From Motiliproteus sp036960405 (GTDB taxonomy: Bacteria; Pseudomonadota; Gammaproteobacteria; Pseudomonadales; Balneatricaceae): 64,000 nt of DNA. The notes beneath the pieces are model-generated. The model was not told where the DNA came from. It worked only from the letters and a program-made list of their open reading frames with translations, and ran no database searches. The position numbers and the translations under genes were made by a program. Location of the stretch: positions 1 through 64,000 of the forward strand of contig JBALWS010000007.1 in assembly GCA_036960405.1 (NCBI GenBank). The letters run 5' to 3'. This document shows positions 54,037 through 61,969 of this stretch, in pieces; position 1 is the first letter of the stretch; every line of letters begins with the position of its first letter.

Positions 54037-55268
54037 GCGACAACGACTCTGTCCCTGCCGTATCCCTTGGCATTGTAGAGGGCATCGTCAACCCGCTTCA
54101 TCATCTCATCAATCGACTCCGCCGGGCGTAACCCTGTGACGCCAGCGCTGGTGGAGTATTTGAGGGTCGTACCATCATCCAGTTCGATATGATTGGTGTG
54201 GCAGTCTTGACGTAAACGCTCGGCGATCTGTTGCGCCACCTCGCGCGGAGTGGCACTGAGGATGATCAGAAACTCCTCTCCACCGTAACGCCCTACCAGG
54301 TCTTCGCTGCGTGATTGCTCGATAAGCATGTTGGAAAAACTGCACAGTACTTGGTCACCGACAGCATGACCGTACGTGTCGTTGATGCGCTTAAATTTAT
54401 CCAGATCCAGCAAAATTACGCTTAACGGGGCACCGATAGAGCGTGAATACTCAACTTCACGGTTAAGAAAATCCATAATCGAGCGGCGGTTGGCAAGGCC
54501 GGTTAGCGGGTCGCGGTGGGCCTGACGGTAGAGTCGCATCATCATGCTCAGTTGCGTCAATGCCGCCCAACCCGCGATGACGGCCAGTAGTGTCAGCAGC
54601 CAAATGTCGTTAAGGTTTGGCAGTGTGAACAGTTCGCCTAAAGCGGCTTTGGTTGCGGCGTAGAGGCCCACCACAAAGCTGGCAATAAAACCGCCTTCAA
54701 AGATCGTAAGAGGAAAAATCGAACCCAGGCTGATGATCAGGAAAGGAAAGAAGTGGTAGCCGGCGGGCAGTGTCTGATGGCCATTGGAAACCAGGTAAGC
54801 TTGCGCCACCGTGTGAAACACCGAGGGGATGAATACCAGTAGTGCGAGCTTAAACCGGGAGGTCTTGAGGTCGTGGCTATCATGGCTCCAGATGGACAGG
54901 GCTAAACACGATGCGCCGGTGATAATTCGCAGCACGGCGATGACTTGTAAGTCATCGGTACTGAGGTAGATCGAATCGATGGCGATCCAGGCCGGGATCA
55001 AAATCGCCAAAATGAAAGACAGCGAGCGAACCCGGTTGCTCAGATAAAGCGCTCGGGTATGGCGGAAGTGTTTGGAGTGCGAACGTGCCCGTAGGATGTC
55101 AAAAAAATACTCCTGCTTTAAGCGCTGAATAAACGCTTGTTTACTGGCTCGTTGCTGCTCGGGGCTCCGCTGTTGGTTGATTTTATCAATCAGATTGAGG
55201 TTGCTACGACGTTCTTGATCCACTGGTTCACTCGTGCGCATATCCATCGCGGGTGATAGCTCGTCCAT
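54033..55268 (-). CDS. Membrane diguanylate cyclase (GGDEF)
   Basis: 411 residues: a polar N-terminus of about 75 residues, six hydrophobic segments (about 80-245), then a GGDEF domain. The active site reads GGEEF (about 326-330) and is preceded by an RxxD inhibitory site (RSEDLVGRYGGEEF), so product feedback is expected. It makes cyclic di-GMP from GTP; the input sensed by the membrane part is unknown. It is translationally coupled to mnmC through a GTGA overlap. Confidence 0.93.
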   Translation of the reverse strand: MDELSPAMDMRTSEPVDQERRSNLNLIDKINQQRSPEQQRASKQAFIQRLKQEYFFDILRARSHSKHFRHTRALYLSNRVRSLSFILAILIPAWIAIDSIYLSTDDLQVIAVLRIITGASCLALSIWSHDSHDLKTSRFKLALLVFIPSVFHTVAQAYLVSNGHQTLPAGYHFFPFLIISLGSIFPLTIFEGGFIASFVVGLYAATKAALGELFTLPNLNDIWLLTLLAVIAGWAALTQLSMMMRLYRQAHRDPLTGLANRRSIMDFLNREVEYSRSIGAPLSVILLDLDKFKRINDTYGHAVGDQVLCSFSNMLIEQSRSEDLVGRYGGEEFLIILSATPREVAQQIAERLRQDCHTNHIELDDGTTLKYSTSAGVTGLRPAESIDEMMKRVDDALYNAKGYGRDRVVVA

Positions 55269-55395
55269 AAGAAAGTTAAGGTTTTGATGTGAGTTTTGAC
55301 AAGTATTTTGCAGTAAAGTGGCTGATTAATCTACTTTTTATCTTGCTCAGAATGGCGGTTGAATTTGCTGTGGTGGTGATGAGCGTGGTGGAAAT

Positions 55396-55421
55396 AAAAA
55401 AGGAGCCGAAGCTCCTTTTTT
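55396..55421 (-). terminator. Terminator of the MCP gene
   Basis: Perfect 11-bp inverted repeat AAAAAAGGAGC (55396-55406) and GCTCCTTTTTT (55411-55421) around CGAA, giving a T-tract on the minus strand 16 bp after the MCP stop. Confidence 0.87.
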
Positions 55422-55436
55422 AAGCGTGCAGGCTGG

Positions 55437-57293
55437 TTAGGTTTTAAATTGGCTGACCAGGTGCTGAAGCTGCTGGGCCGCTTGATTGAGTTCGGCGGAG
55501 GCGCCGCCCATCTGGGTGCAGCCGGCGGCCAGCTCGTTGGCGGATCCGGCAACTGAAACGATGCTGCGATCGATCTCTTCGGCCACCGCGCTCTGCTCCT
55601 CTGCGGCACTGGCGATTTGAGTGTTGGCCATCGATATCTGGTTGGAGGCGGCGCGGATTTCGGTGAGCGCATCACCGGCAAGGTGAATCTGTTCGACACA
55701 GGATTGTGCTTGGGTGGAACTGCGATCCATTACTTTCACAGCAGCCTCGGTTCCTTGCTGCAGCTTCTCGATCATCTGCTGGATCTCTTGGGTCGAGTTC
55801 TGCGTCCGGCCAGCAAGGTTGCGCACCTCGTCGGCCACCACTGCAAAACCGCGGCCCTGCTCGCCGGCACGGGCGGCTTCGATTGCCGCGTTTAGGGCCA
55901 GCAGGTTGGTCTGTTCGGCGATGCCGCGAATGGTGTCAAGAATGGAGCCGATATTATCCACGTTTTTTGCCAGTTCGGTGATCGATTCGGACGCTTGCTG
56001 TACATCTTCGGCCAGCTCTTTGACCGTGTTGATCGATTGGTTAACGACCTCCTCGCCTCGGTTGGTAACGGCCTGGGTTTCGTGTGCGGCTGTCTCGGCA
56101 TTTTGGGCGCTATTGGCGATCTCGGCGGCGGCAGAGGTCATCTCGCTAATCGCGCTGGAGGCTTGCTCCATCTCGTTCTTTTGCTGGTCCGAATGCTGCT
56201 GCGTCACTTGGGCCGTTTCAGCGATGTGGGTGCTGTTGGTCGATACTAGGCTCGACATCTCATCGATTTGATGGACCTGTTGATGCAGTTTGGTGACCAG
56301 CGTGTTGAGGGCTTCACCGATATGTTGGGTGTCTTGGAAGCCCTCTTTTAAGATTTTTGGCGTCAGGTCGCCGGAAGAGCAGAGCAGCATCTCCTCTTTA
56401 AGGTGGGCCATAGGGGTGAACAGGTAGCGACGTAATATCATGATCGTGACGGTGATCATAATCAGGCAGATGGCCAGAATAACCGCAATGCCGGTGTACT
56501 TGACCTGTTCTGTACTGGCAACAAAAGCTTGGTTGTCTTCGAGCATTTCGAGCACGGTCCCCGCCTGGCCTTGGGTATCGCTTAGATCGTAGCGGATGGT
56601 AAAGGTGTGGCCTGAGTCGAGCGTGGATTGCCAGTGTTCGCTTAGATATAGCTCTTGGCCTGCTTGGTTCGAAATGCGGATCGGCGCCTTGATCAGTTGT
56701 TCGACCTTGCGCATATTGTGGGCTGGCTTCAGTACCGCCTCGACGTACCCCGCCAAGCGTAGACCACCTGTTGGGATCATCACGCTAAATAGGCTTTCAC
56801 CGTTATGAGTCCACGTGCCGGAAAGCACTTTCATCCGGTCTTTACCGCTACGCTGGCTGTGTTTGGCGTAGATAGAAGCAGGCAGTTTTCGACCTAGCCC
56901 GGATTCGCCTTTGTTGCTTTCGGCGATGAATTGGCCTTCTTTGTCGTAGATCCGAACTTTGGCCAGATCAAGAATTCCACCGGTGACGTAGGCTTGATTA
57001 AAGAAATCATCAATTAGGGTTGGTAGACCGGCCGCGTCTTTCTTTTTGACGGCTTTTTTGATCGCTTTGTCTTTGGCGATCTCGGCACTGATTTCACGAC
57101 CGAGCTGATCGACCTCTAGCAGGGTTTCTTCTGCGGCGACATCTAACACGCGCGCTAAGGTTTTTTGTTGTGAACTGACTGCCGAGGAGAAAAATTGCTG
57201 GCTAATAAATAGCGTAGTCAGGATAACGAATAGGGCAAAGGTGACTAACAGTCCGATGGTGGCGGATTTGATAGTGAGGCGTTCAAAGCGCAT
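55437..57293 (-). CDS. Methyl-accepting chemotaxis protein
   Basis: 618 residues: a transmembrane helix at about 10-32, a periplasmic ligand domain of about 230 residues (Cache-like, containing VRIYDKEGQFIAESNKGESG), a second helix (IAVILAICLIMITVTIMILR), a HAMP domain, and the signalling hairpin with NLLALNAAIEAARAGEQGRG and FAVVADEVRNLAGRT. There is no NWETF-type CheR tether at the end. ATG 57293 with GGAG upstream is preferred over a reading from 57347. The ligand is unknown. Confidence 0.94.
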   Translation of the reverse strand: MRFERLTIKSATIGLLVTFALFVILTTLFISQQFFSSAVSSQQKTLARVLDVAAEETLLEVDQLGREISAEIAKDKAIKKAVKKKDAAGLPTLIDDFFNQAYVTGGILDLAKVRIYDKEGQFIAESNKGESGLGRKLPASIYAKHSQRSGKDRMKVLSGTWTHNGESLFSVMIPTGGLRLAGYVEAVLKPAHNMRKVEQLIKAPIRISNQAGQELYLSEHWQSTLDSGHTFTIRYDLSDTQGQAGTVLEMLEDNQAFVASTEQVKYTGIAVILAICLIMITVTIMILRRYLFTPMAHLKEEMLLCSSGDLTPKILKEGFQDTQHIGEALNTLVTKLHQQVHQIDEMSSLVSTNSTHIAETAQVTQQHSDQQKNEMEQASSAISEMTSAAAEIANSAQNAETAAHETQAVTNRGEEVVNQSINTVKELAEDVQQASESITELAKNVDNIGSILDTIRGIAEQTNLLALNAAIEAARAGEQGRGFAVVADEVRNLAGRTQNSTQEIQQMIEKLQQGTEAAVKVMDRSSTQAQSCVEQIHLAGDALTEIRAASNQISMANTQIASAAEEQSAVAEEIDRSIVSVAGSANELAAGCTQMGGASAELNQAAQQLQHLVSQFKT

Positions 57294-57345
57294 ATTGAGG
57301 CTCCATCCGTCATACAACGAGACAGCAGGGCGTCCTTGTCGATAC

Positions 57346-57382
57346 AAAAAATAGCTCGATCTACATCCTTGAAAATCGAGCT
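57346..57382 (-). terminator. Terminator of the rhodanese gene
   Basis: AGCTCGAT (57353-57360) pairs with ATCGAGCT (57375-57382), 14-nt loop, followed on the minus strand by six T (57346-57351). Confidence 0.6.
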
Positions 57383-57396
57383 TGAAATTCTAGGGA

Positions 57397-57819
57397 TTAC
57401 ATTTCTAGCGGAAAGCCTTTTTCTTTCCATTCGGCGATGCCGCCGCGGAACCAGAAAATATTGGTGTAGCCAGCCGCTTTGGCTTTGGTCGCCGCGTCAG
57501 CGCTGCGTCCGCAGGTCTCGCCGTTGCAGTAGAAGCAGACAGGGGTATCTTTGCTGGCGATATTGGCGGCTAGGTTGTCGGCACTGACGTCGGTGTTCTT
57601 GATCCGGACAACATCTGGGATATGGCCTTTATCGTAGTCGGCTTCGCCACGAGCGTCGATAATGACGATGTTCTCGTGCTCCTCAACCAGATCGAGCAGT
57701 TGTTCTGCAGAGACAGTGCTAGCACCATCGATGGACATCGGTTGTAGTTCGCCGGCCTGTGCCAATACGGAGGCAAACAGCGCAACAACCATGAAAAGAG
57801 GGGTAAGTAGTTTCTTCAT
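57397..57819 (-). CDS. Periplasmic rhodanese-like sulfurtransferase
   Basis: 140 residues: a signal peptide (MKKLLTPLFMVVALFASVLA) followed by one rhodanese domain. The substrate loop VCFYCNGETCGRSADA has two cysteines, either of which might carry the persulfide. IIDARGEADYDKGHIPDVVR is the conserved domain start. It probably handles sulfane sulfur or sulfite/cyanide in the periplasm; the acceptor is unknown. Start ATG 57819 with GGAG upstream. An FNR-type box lies 71 nt upstream. Confidence 0.9.
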   Translation of the reverse strand: MKKLLTPLFMVVALFASVLAQAGELQPMSIDGASTVSAEQLLDLVEEHENIVIIDARGEADYDKGHIPDVVRIKNTDVSADNLAANIASKDTPVCFYCNGETCGRSADAATKAKAAGYTNIFWFRGGIAEWKEKGFPLEM

Positions 57820-57883
57820 GATACATAGCTCCAGTTTAAAGACATTAAGGTTAATAGGGTAATGGCTTTGGCTGGAGGGGGGG

Positions 57884-57897
57884 TTGACGCAGGTCAA
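57884..57897 (-). promoter_or_regulatory. FNR/Anr/Dnr-type box before the rhodanese gene
   Basis: TTGACGCAGGTCAA is a perfect TTGAC-N4-GTCAA palindrome, the CRP/FNR-family pattern (consensus TTGAT-N4-ATCAA). Centred 71 nt before the ATG, a box at -41.5 would put the start near 57849, with TACCCT as a weak -10 at the right place. This suggests oxygen or nitric oxide control. Confidence 0.5.
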
Positions 57898-58024
57898 TCA
57901 ATATTCATCTTCTCTTAATATAGCGCTTGAGTAGGATGAGTTTTCTCATTTCTATGCTATATGGGCTTGAGTTCTATGATTATGCCGCAGACGTAGAGTG
58001 CGGTGTTTCTGCGAGGGGGAGGGG

Positions 58025-58978
58025 TTAGGCTATGGAATCATCAAACATACGCATCGCATAATCGACCCGTTCTTCGATATGAAATGTTTGCGATAGCTGT
58101 TCGATTTGACTAAGGCGCCGGAACAGGCCCTTTTGGTTGGCGATCTGAATTGCCAGCCCGGGCCTAGCGTTGAGCTCGAGGATTAGCGGACCTCGATCCT
58201 TATCGATCACCACGTCACAGCCAAGGTAGCCTAGCCCGGCAAGCTCGTAGCAGCGCGAGGTGAGTTTAAGGATATCGTGCCAGTATGGAATCGCTAGTTG
58301 ATCAAAGCGTTCGCCGGTATCGGGGTGCCTGGTCACCGGCTCTCCATTTTGAACCGCGCTGGATGCCTTGCCGTCGTTGATGGCTAGGCCGACACCGACC
58401 GCCCCTTGATGCAGGTTGGCTTTGCCGTCGGAGGCTGCCGTCGAGCAGCGCAGCATCGCCATCACCGGGAAACCCTTGAATACGATTACCCGGATATCGG
58501 GTACCCCTTGAAAGCTGTAGCGGCTCAACGAATCGTCGAACTGAATCAGCGCTTCGAGCAGTGCGGTGTCGGGCTTGCCGCCGAGGCTGTAGAGGCCGCT
58601 AAGAATGTTGCTGATATCACGCTTGAGGTCTTGCAGTGTCAGCGCCGCACCGCTGGGTTTATAGAATTTACCCTGATCACGCCGGGTAATCACCAGAATG
58701 CCTTTGCCGGCGCTACCTCGGGCGGGCTTGATCACGAACTGGTCCCGCCCGTTGAGAATCTGTTCGAGGTTTCTGATCTGGAAAGGGCTGTCGATAGAGC
58801 CGATCATTTCTGGAACCGCAATGCCGGCAGCCAGCGCAGCTTGCTTGGTCAGCAGTTTGTTATCGACCAGCGGATACAGTCGACGTTGATTGTAACGGCC
58901 GATAAATTCGAGGTTGCGCCGATTCATCGCCAGCAGGCCAAACTGTTTGAGTTGCTTGGGAGTGGCAAACCAGCTCAT
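58025..58978 (-). CDS. RimK-like ATP-grasp alpha-L-glutamate ligase-type protein
   Basis: 317 residues of the ATP-grasp fold. ATP-binding Lys-containing stretch QFVIKPARGSAGKGILVITR, and the metal/active-site end GCDVVIDKDRGPLILELNAR PGL. The family joins an amino acid (often glutamate) to a peptide or protein by an amide bond; the acceptor here is not known. It is the last gene of a three-gene cassette with overlapping ATGA junctions (7TM transglutaminase-like protein and retropepsin-like protein). Confidence 0.88.
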   Translation of the reverse strand: MSWFATPKQLKQFGLLAMNRRNLEFIGRYNQRRLYPLVDNKLLTKQAALAAGIAVPEMIGSIDSPFQIRNLEQILNGRDQFVIKPARGSAGKGILVITRRDQGKFYKPSGAALTLQDLKRDISNILSGLYSLGGKPDTALLEALIQFDDSLSRYSFQGVPDIRVIVFKGFPVMAMLRCSTAASDGKANLHQGAVGVGLAINDGKASSAVQNGEPVTRHPDTGERFDQLAIPYWHDILKLTSRCYELAGLGYLGCDVVIDKDRGPLILELNARPGLAIQIANQKGLFRRLSQIEQLSQTFHIEERVDYAMRMFDDSIA

Positions 58979-60507
58979 GATGAGTCACTGAGTGAGCGGA
59001 AACGATGCAGTTCCAATAACCGGAAGCCACTGTACTGACCGATCAGCAAGATCACGCCGACTTCGATCAGCAGGGTCTCGGGAAAGTTAAAGGTCAGGTG
59101 TTGGACATAGCTGTTGGACATCAGTAGGAAGATGCAGATCGCCACCAACAAGCTTCCCCCGCCCTGAATCAGCACCTCTTTGGGACCATCTTCCTCCCAT
59201 AGGATCGACATCCGTTCGATAGTCCAGGCGATGATAATCATCGGGAAGAAGGTGATTCCCATCAGTTTTTCGATGCCGAGTTTGTAGCTGATGACGCTGA
59301 ATCCCGCCATTAAGATGATCACGATGATCACCACCACCGATATTCGTGCGACCAGCAGTAGGTTGATCTTGCTGAGGTAGGAGCGCAGCCAGAGGCCGAC
59401 ACCGACGATGCTTAGGAATGTGACTAGGCCGGTGGCGAGTTCGGTCTGGAGAAAGGCGATGGCGATCAGTACCGGCATAAAGGTTCCCGAGGTACGGATG
59501 CCGATCAAAATCCGAAAAACGGCCACCAGCAAAATGCCTGCTGGAATTAGCAAGATCGATTTGAAGGCGTTCTGTTTGTCGACCGGCAGCGTGAATATGC
59601 TGAAATCGAGCAAAGGGGCATGGGCGCGTTGCGGGCTGCTTAGGGCAACCGATTTACTCGGTAGGTGGTTACTGATCATGGAGAAGCGAACCGAAGAGTT
59701 AACTCCGCCGCTAACATCCAGCATCGATACGCCACCGCGCTGCCAGACCAGAAAGGCAGGAGGAAACCCTTGCTGAGCATTGTTCGCGGTAAAGGGGTGC
59801 CAGAGTTCGCCGTCCCAGACCTCGAGCACCTCGTCGGCCAAAATGTTCTTGCGGTCTTCGCTCAACGACAGACCGCGAATCAGCCGGGCGGGAATGTTGG
59901 CGACCGCTAGCACTTTGTTGGCGAGGTCTCCGGTGGTGGCAGTGGGGTGTTCATGGCGTAAAAAAGTGCTGTCGGGGTTGTTGCTGTCGATCAGTTGCAG
60001 CAACAATTGTTTGGTCAAGCTTTGTGGGTCGGCAGAGAGCTCTTCAGCTTTTCGGATCAGGTTAAGCGCCACCCCCTGAGCCGCTTCACTCCACTCCGGT
60101 TGGTAGGTAGCGTCATCACTTGGTGGTTCGGTTGTTTTGGCCCGGATACCGCGATGCTCGGCCAGTTGTAAACGGTAGTAAAGCTGTTGGGTGCCAGTGC
60201 CGTTGCGCTTGGTCCAGATCACCCGACGCTGGCCGCCGGTTCCGGTGATGCTGTCAAAACCGAACCCCGAGGAGCTGAATGATTCAGAGATAAACTCAAA
60301 TTGGTCGTCCAGGTCGGGTAGGGCGAGACTGGCTTTGATACTATCGTCCTTGGCATCGAAGCTGACCGAGGCCTCAATGGTCCAGACGGTGTTTAGCTCG
60401 CCAGGGGTAAGCGGAAAACCTAGAGTATTGTGTTTATAAAGAGTGAGGCCGCCGCCTAGCAGAATGAACAGTAGGGCGAAGAGATAGACCTGTGACCTTG
60501 AGTTCAT
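58975..60507 (-). CDS. UUP1-family inactive transglutaminase / 7TM membrane protein
   Basis: 510 residues: an N-terminal membrane anchor (about 8-24), a large periplasmic part with a transglutaminase-like fold (LANKVLAVANIPARLIRGLS), and about seven C-terminal transmembrane helices (from about residue 310). The usual catalytic Cys of transglutaminases is not evident, hence 'inactive'. It overlaps both neighbours by 4 nt, suggesting a fixed stoichiometric complex. Confidence 0.88.
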   Translation of the reverse strand: MNSRSQVYLFALLFILLGGGLTLYKHNTLGFPLTPGELNTVWTIEASVSFDAKDDSIKASLALPDLDDQFEFISESFSSSGFGFDSITGTGGQRRVIWTKRNGTGTQQLYYRLQLAEHRGIRAKTTEPPSDDATYQPEWSEAAQGVALNLIRKAEELSADPQSLTKQLLLQLIDSNNPDSTFLRHEHPTATTGDLANKVLAVANIPARLIRGLSLSEDRKNILADEVLEVWDGELWHPFTANNAQQGFPPAFLVWQRGGVSMLDVSGGVNSSVRFSMISNHLPSKSVALSSPQRAHAPLLDFSIFTLPVDKQNAFKSILLIPAGILLVAVFRILIGIRTSGTFMPVLIAIAFLQTELATGLVTFLSIVGVGLWLRSYLSKINLLLVARISVVVIIVIILMAGFSVISYKLGIEKLMGITFFPMIIIAWTIERMSILWEEDGPKEVLIQGGGSLLVAICIFLLMSNSYVQHLTFNFPETLLIEVGVILLIGQYSGFRLLELHRFRSLSDSS

Positions 60508-61130
60508 TGGGCTGGCTCATTGGCAACTTCGGGGGATTTTTGCTGCGCGTATTTTTTACTGACGTCGACGATGTAGATATCTTTGAGGAAATTTCTGCCA
60601 ATCAGTAGGCGGTATTCAAACGCGCTACGATCGGTGAGTGAAAGTTCGGTGTTGAGGCTCTTGCCGCCCAGCTCCAGCTTTAGTTTTACCACCGGCCGTT
60701 CTAAATCTTCACCGCCATGGCGCTTGATTGAGACAGTACGGGTGACCGGTCGCTCAAGCTTGTGCTGTTGATCGTTATCGCCGGCTAGCACAAAACTGAC
60801 CCAGGGCTTTCCGTCCCGCTCGAATAGCTGAATGTCACGTGCGTCGATAGATGACGTCGTGGCACCGGTATCGATACGCGCTGAAATGGCCTCGCCTGGA
60901 GGGCTGACCAAGACCCGTTCAGCTTCACCGATAACGATCTTATTGTCGTCAGCCATGCTGACAGATGTTGGTTTGGGGCATTGGGTTTGCTCGACGGGTG
61001 GGCACGCTTGTACGGTATTTTCAAGCGCTTGATCGGTGGTTGGGGGTGACTGGAGGTTGGTTTGGGTGCTGCAACCCGCTAACAGCAATAGTGCGCAGCC
61101 GATGGCTAGTAAGTGAGGCTTCAAGCTCAT
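60504..61130 (-). CDS. Retropepsin-like aspartic protease lipoprotein
   Basis: About 208 residues. An N-terminal lipobox (LLLLAGC) follows a hydrophobic signal, so it is probably a lipoprotein. The retropepsin-like domain has the catalytic triplet in ARIDTGATTSSIDARDI, flap-like residues, and RLLIGRNFLKDIYIVD. Family members were once called ATP-dependent zinc proteases. ATG 61130 is chosen because it begins a proper signal peptide; the reading to 61166 spoils it. First gene of the cassette. Confidence 0.9.
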   Translation of the reverse strand: MSLKPHLLAIGCALLLLAGCSTQTNLQSPPTTDQALENTVQACPPVEQTQCPKPTSVSMADDNKIVIGEAERVLVSPPGEAISARIDTGATTSSIDARDIQLFERDGKPWVSFVLAGDNDQQHKLERPVTRTVSIKRHGGEDLERPVVKLKLELGGKSLNTELSLTDRSAFEYRLLIGRNFLKDIYIVDVSKKYAQQKSPEVANEPAQ

Positions 61131-61167
61131 GATCTTTGACTCGGGCGTATATCTTGATGGTCTCAAA

Positions 61168-61196
61168 TATATAGACTACGGCTGCCGGGCTAACAA
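61168..61196 (-). promoter_or_regulatory. Sigma70-like promoter of the retropepsin/ATP-grasp cassette
   Basis: On the minus strand TTGTTA (61191-61196) and TATATA (61168-61173) are separated by exactly 17 bp. The start would be near 61161, about 30 nt before the ATG. Confidence 0.55.
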
Positions 61197-61354
61197 ATTA
61201 ATGCTTGAATCGGTGGCGTGAGGAGGATGACGTTGTGAGTTGTTAAAGGCGGGTAGCAGCTATTGCTAGCGAACCCGTGAATAAGTCCTAAGTGACTCTG
61301 CACAGATTAGATCTTGCAGAAACACGACTGGACTTAATCAGAGGTTGGCTCGGA

Positions 61355-61840
61355 TTATTTCTTCGCTTTGGGTTTTTTATAGTCGTCGTGGCAGCTCTTG
61401 CAGACCTTTCCGACCCGCTTAAACTGGGCTCCCAGGGCTTTGACATCGCGCTGCTGGGCAACCTCGGCAAGCCGGGCGGTTTCCTGCTGTAGTCGGCTAA
61501 TTATTTTGTTACGGCCTTTGGCATCGTCCCAGGCCTTGGGTAGAGCGTTGGCACCTTCGACCATCTCGGTGTCGGAGCGGACCGCGAACATGTCTGGAAT
61601 GATCTGCGCCAGGTTGGCGAGGTTTTGAGCGCGTTGAACGGTTTCATCGGTGAACTCGACTTTGCCTTTTGAAACCGCCGCAATATGCGCGACCTGGAAT
61701 TTTTGCGTCTGCATAAAGCCCTGGCGCATTCTGGCTGCGGTATCCGGTTTTAAACCTTCTGCCCAACTTTGCGTAGAAACGGCACAGGCCAGCATGACAG
61801 CTGTACCAATGACTAGGGGAGATCGACTGATGTTATGCAT
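61355..61840 (-). CDS. Periplasmic class II cytochrome c (c'/c556 type)
   Basis: 161 residues: a signal peptide (MHNISRSPLVIGTAVMLACA, cleaved near QSWAEG), a four-helix bundle, and the haem-binding CxxCH close to the C-terminus (KVCKSCHDDYKKP), the order typical of cytochrome c'/c556. It may bind small gases or carry electrons. ATG 61840 with GGAGA upstream starts the signal peptide; a reading to 62008 would add a non-signal leader. It is divergent from the haem-type diguanylate cyclase, 129 bp away. Confidence 0.93.
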   Translation of the reverse strand: MHNISRSPLVIGTAVMLACAVSTQSWAEGLKPDTAARMRQGFMQTQKFQVAHIAAVSKGKVEFTDETVQRAQNLANLAQIIPDMFAVRSDTEMVEGANALPKAWDDAKGRNKIISRLQQETARLAEVAQQRDVKALGAQFKRVGKVCKSCHDDYKKPKAKK

Positions 61841-61903
61841 AGCGAAAAGTCTCCATTCATTAATTTTATGCGACGGGCTACCCAATGGATGCCAGCACAG
61901 GCA

Positions 61904-61917
61904 GTATGTGAGCATAC
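61904..61917. promoter_or_regulatory. Small inverted repeat in the cytochrome/cyclase divergent region
   Basis: GTATGTGAGCATAC has 5-bp arms and a 4-nt centre and sits between the two divergent genes. It could be an operator; nothing else supports this. Confidence 0.25.
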
Positions 61918-61969
61918 AATCCGAATACTTCCTAGGCCATTGTTGAAATAGGGTTTTATCGCAACGGAT

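Noticed and set aside
55714..56271. 185-codon plus-strand frame opposite the MCP gene
   Set aside because: Ser/Ala-rich mirror of the coiled-coil signalling domain; no start signal.
57820..58024. FNR-type box acting on a plus-strand gene
   Set aside because: The gene to the right (58025-58978) is on the minus strand and ends there; only the rhodanese gene starts nearby.
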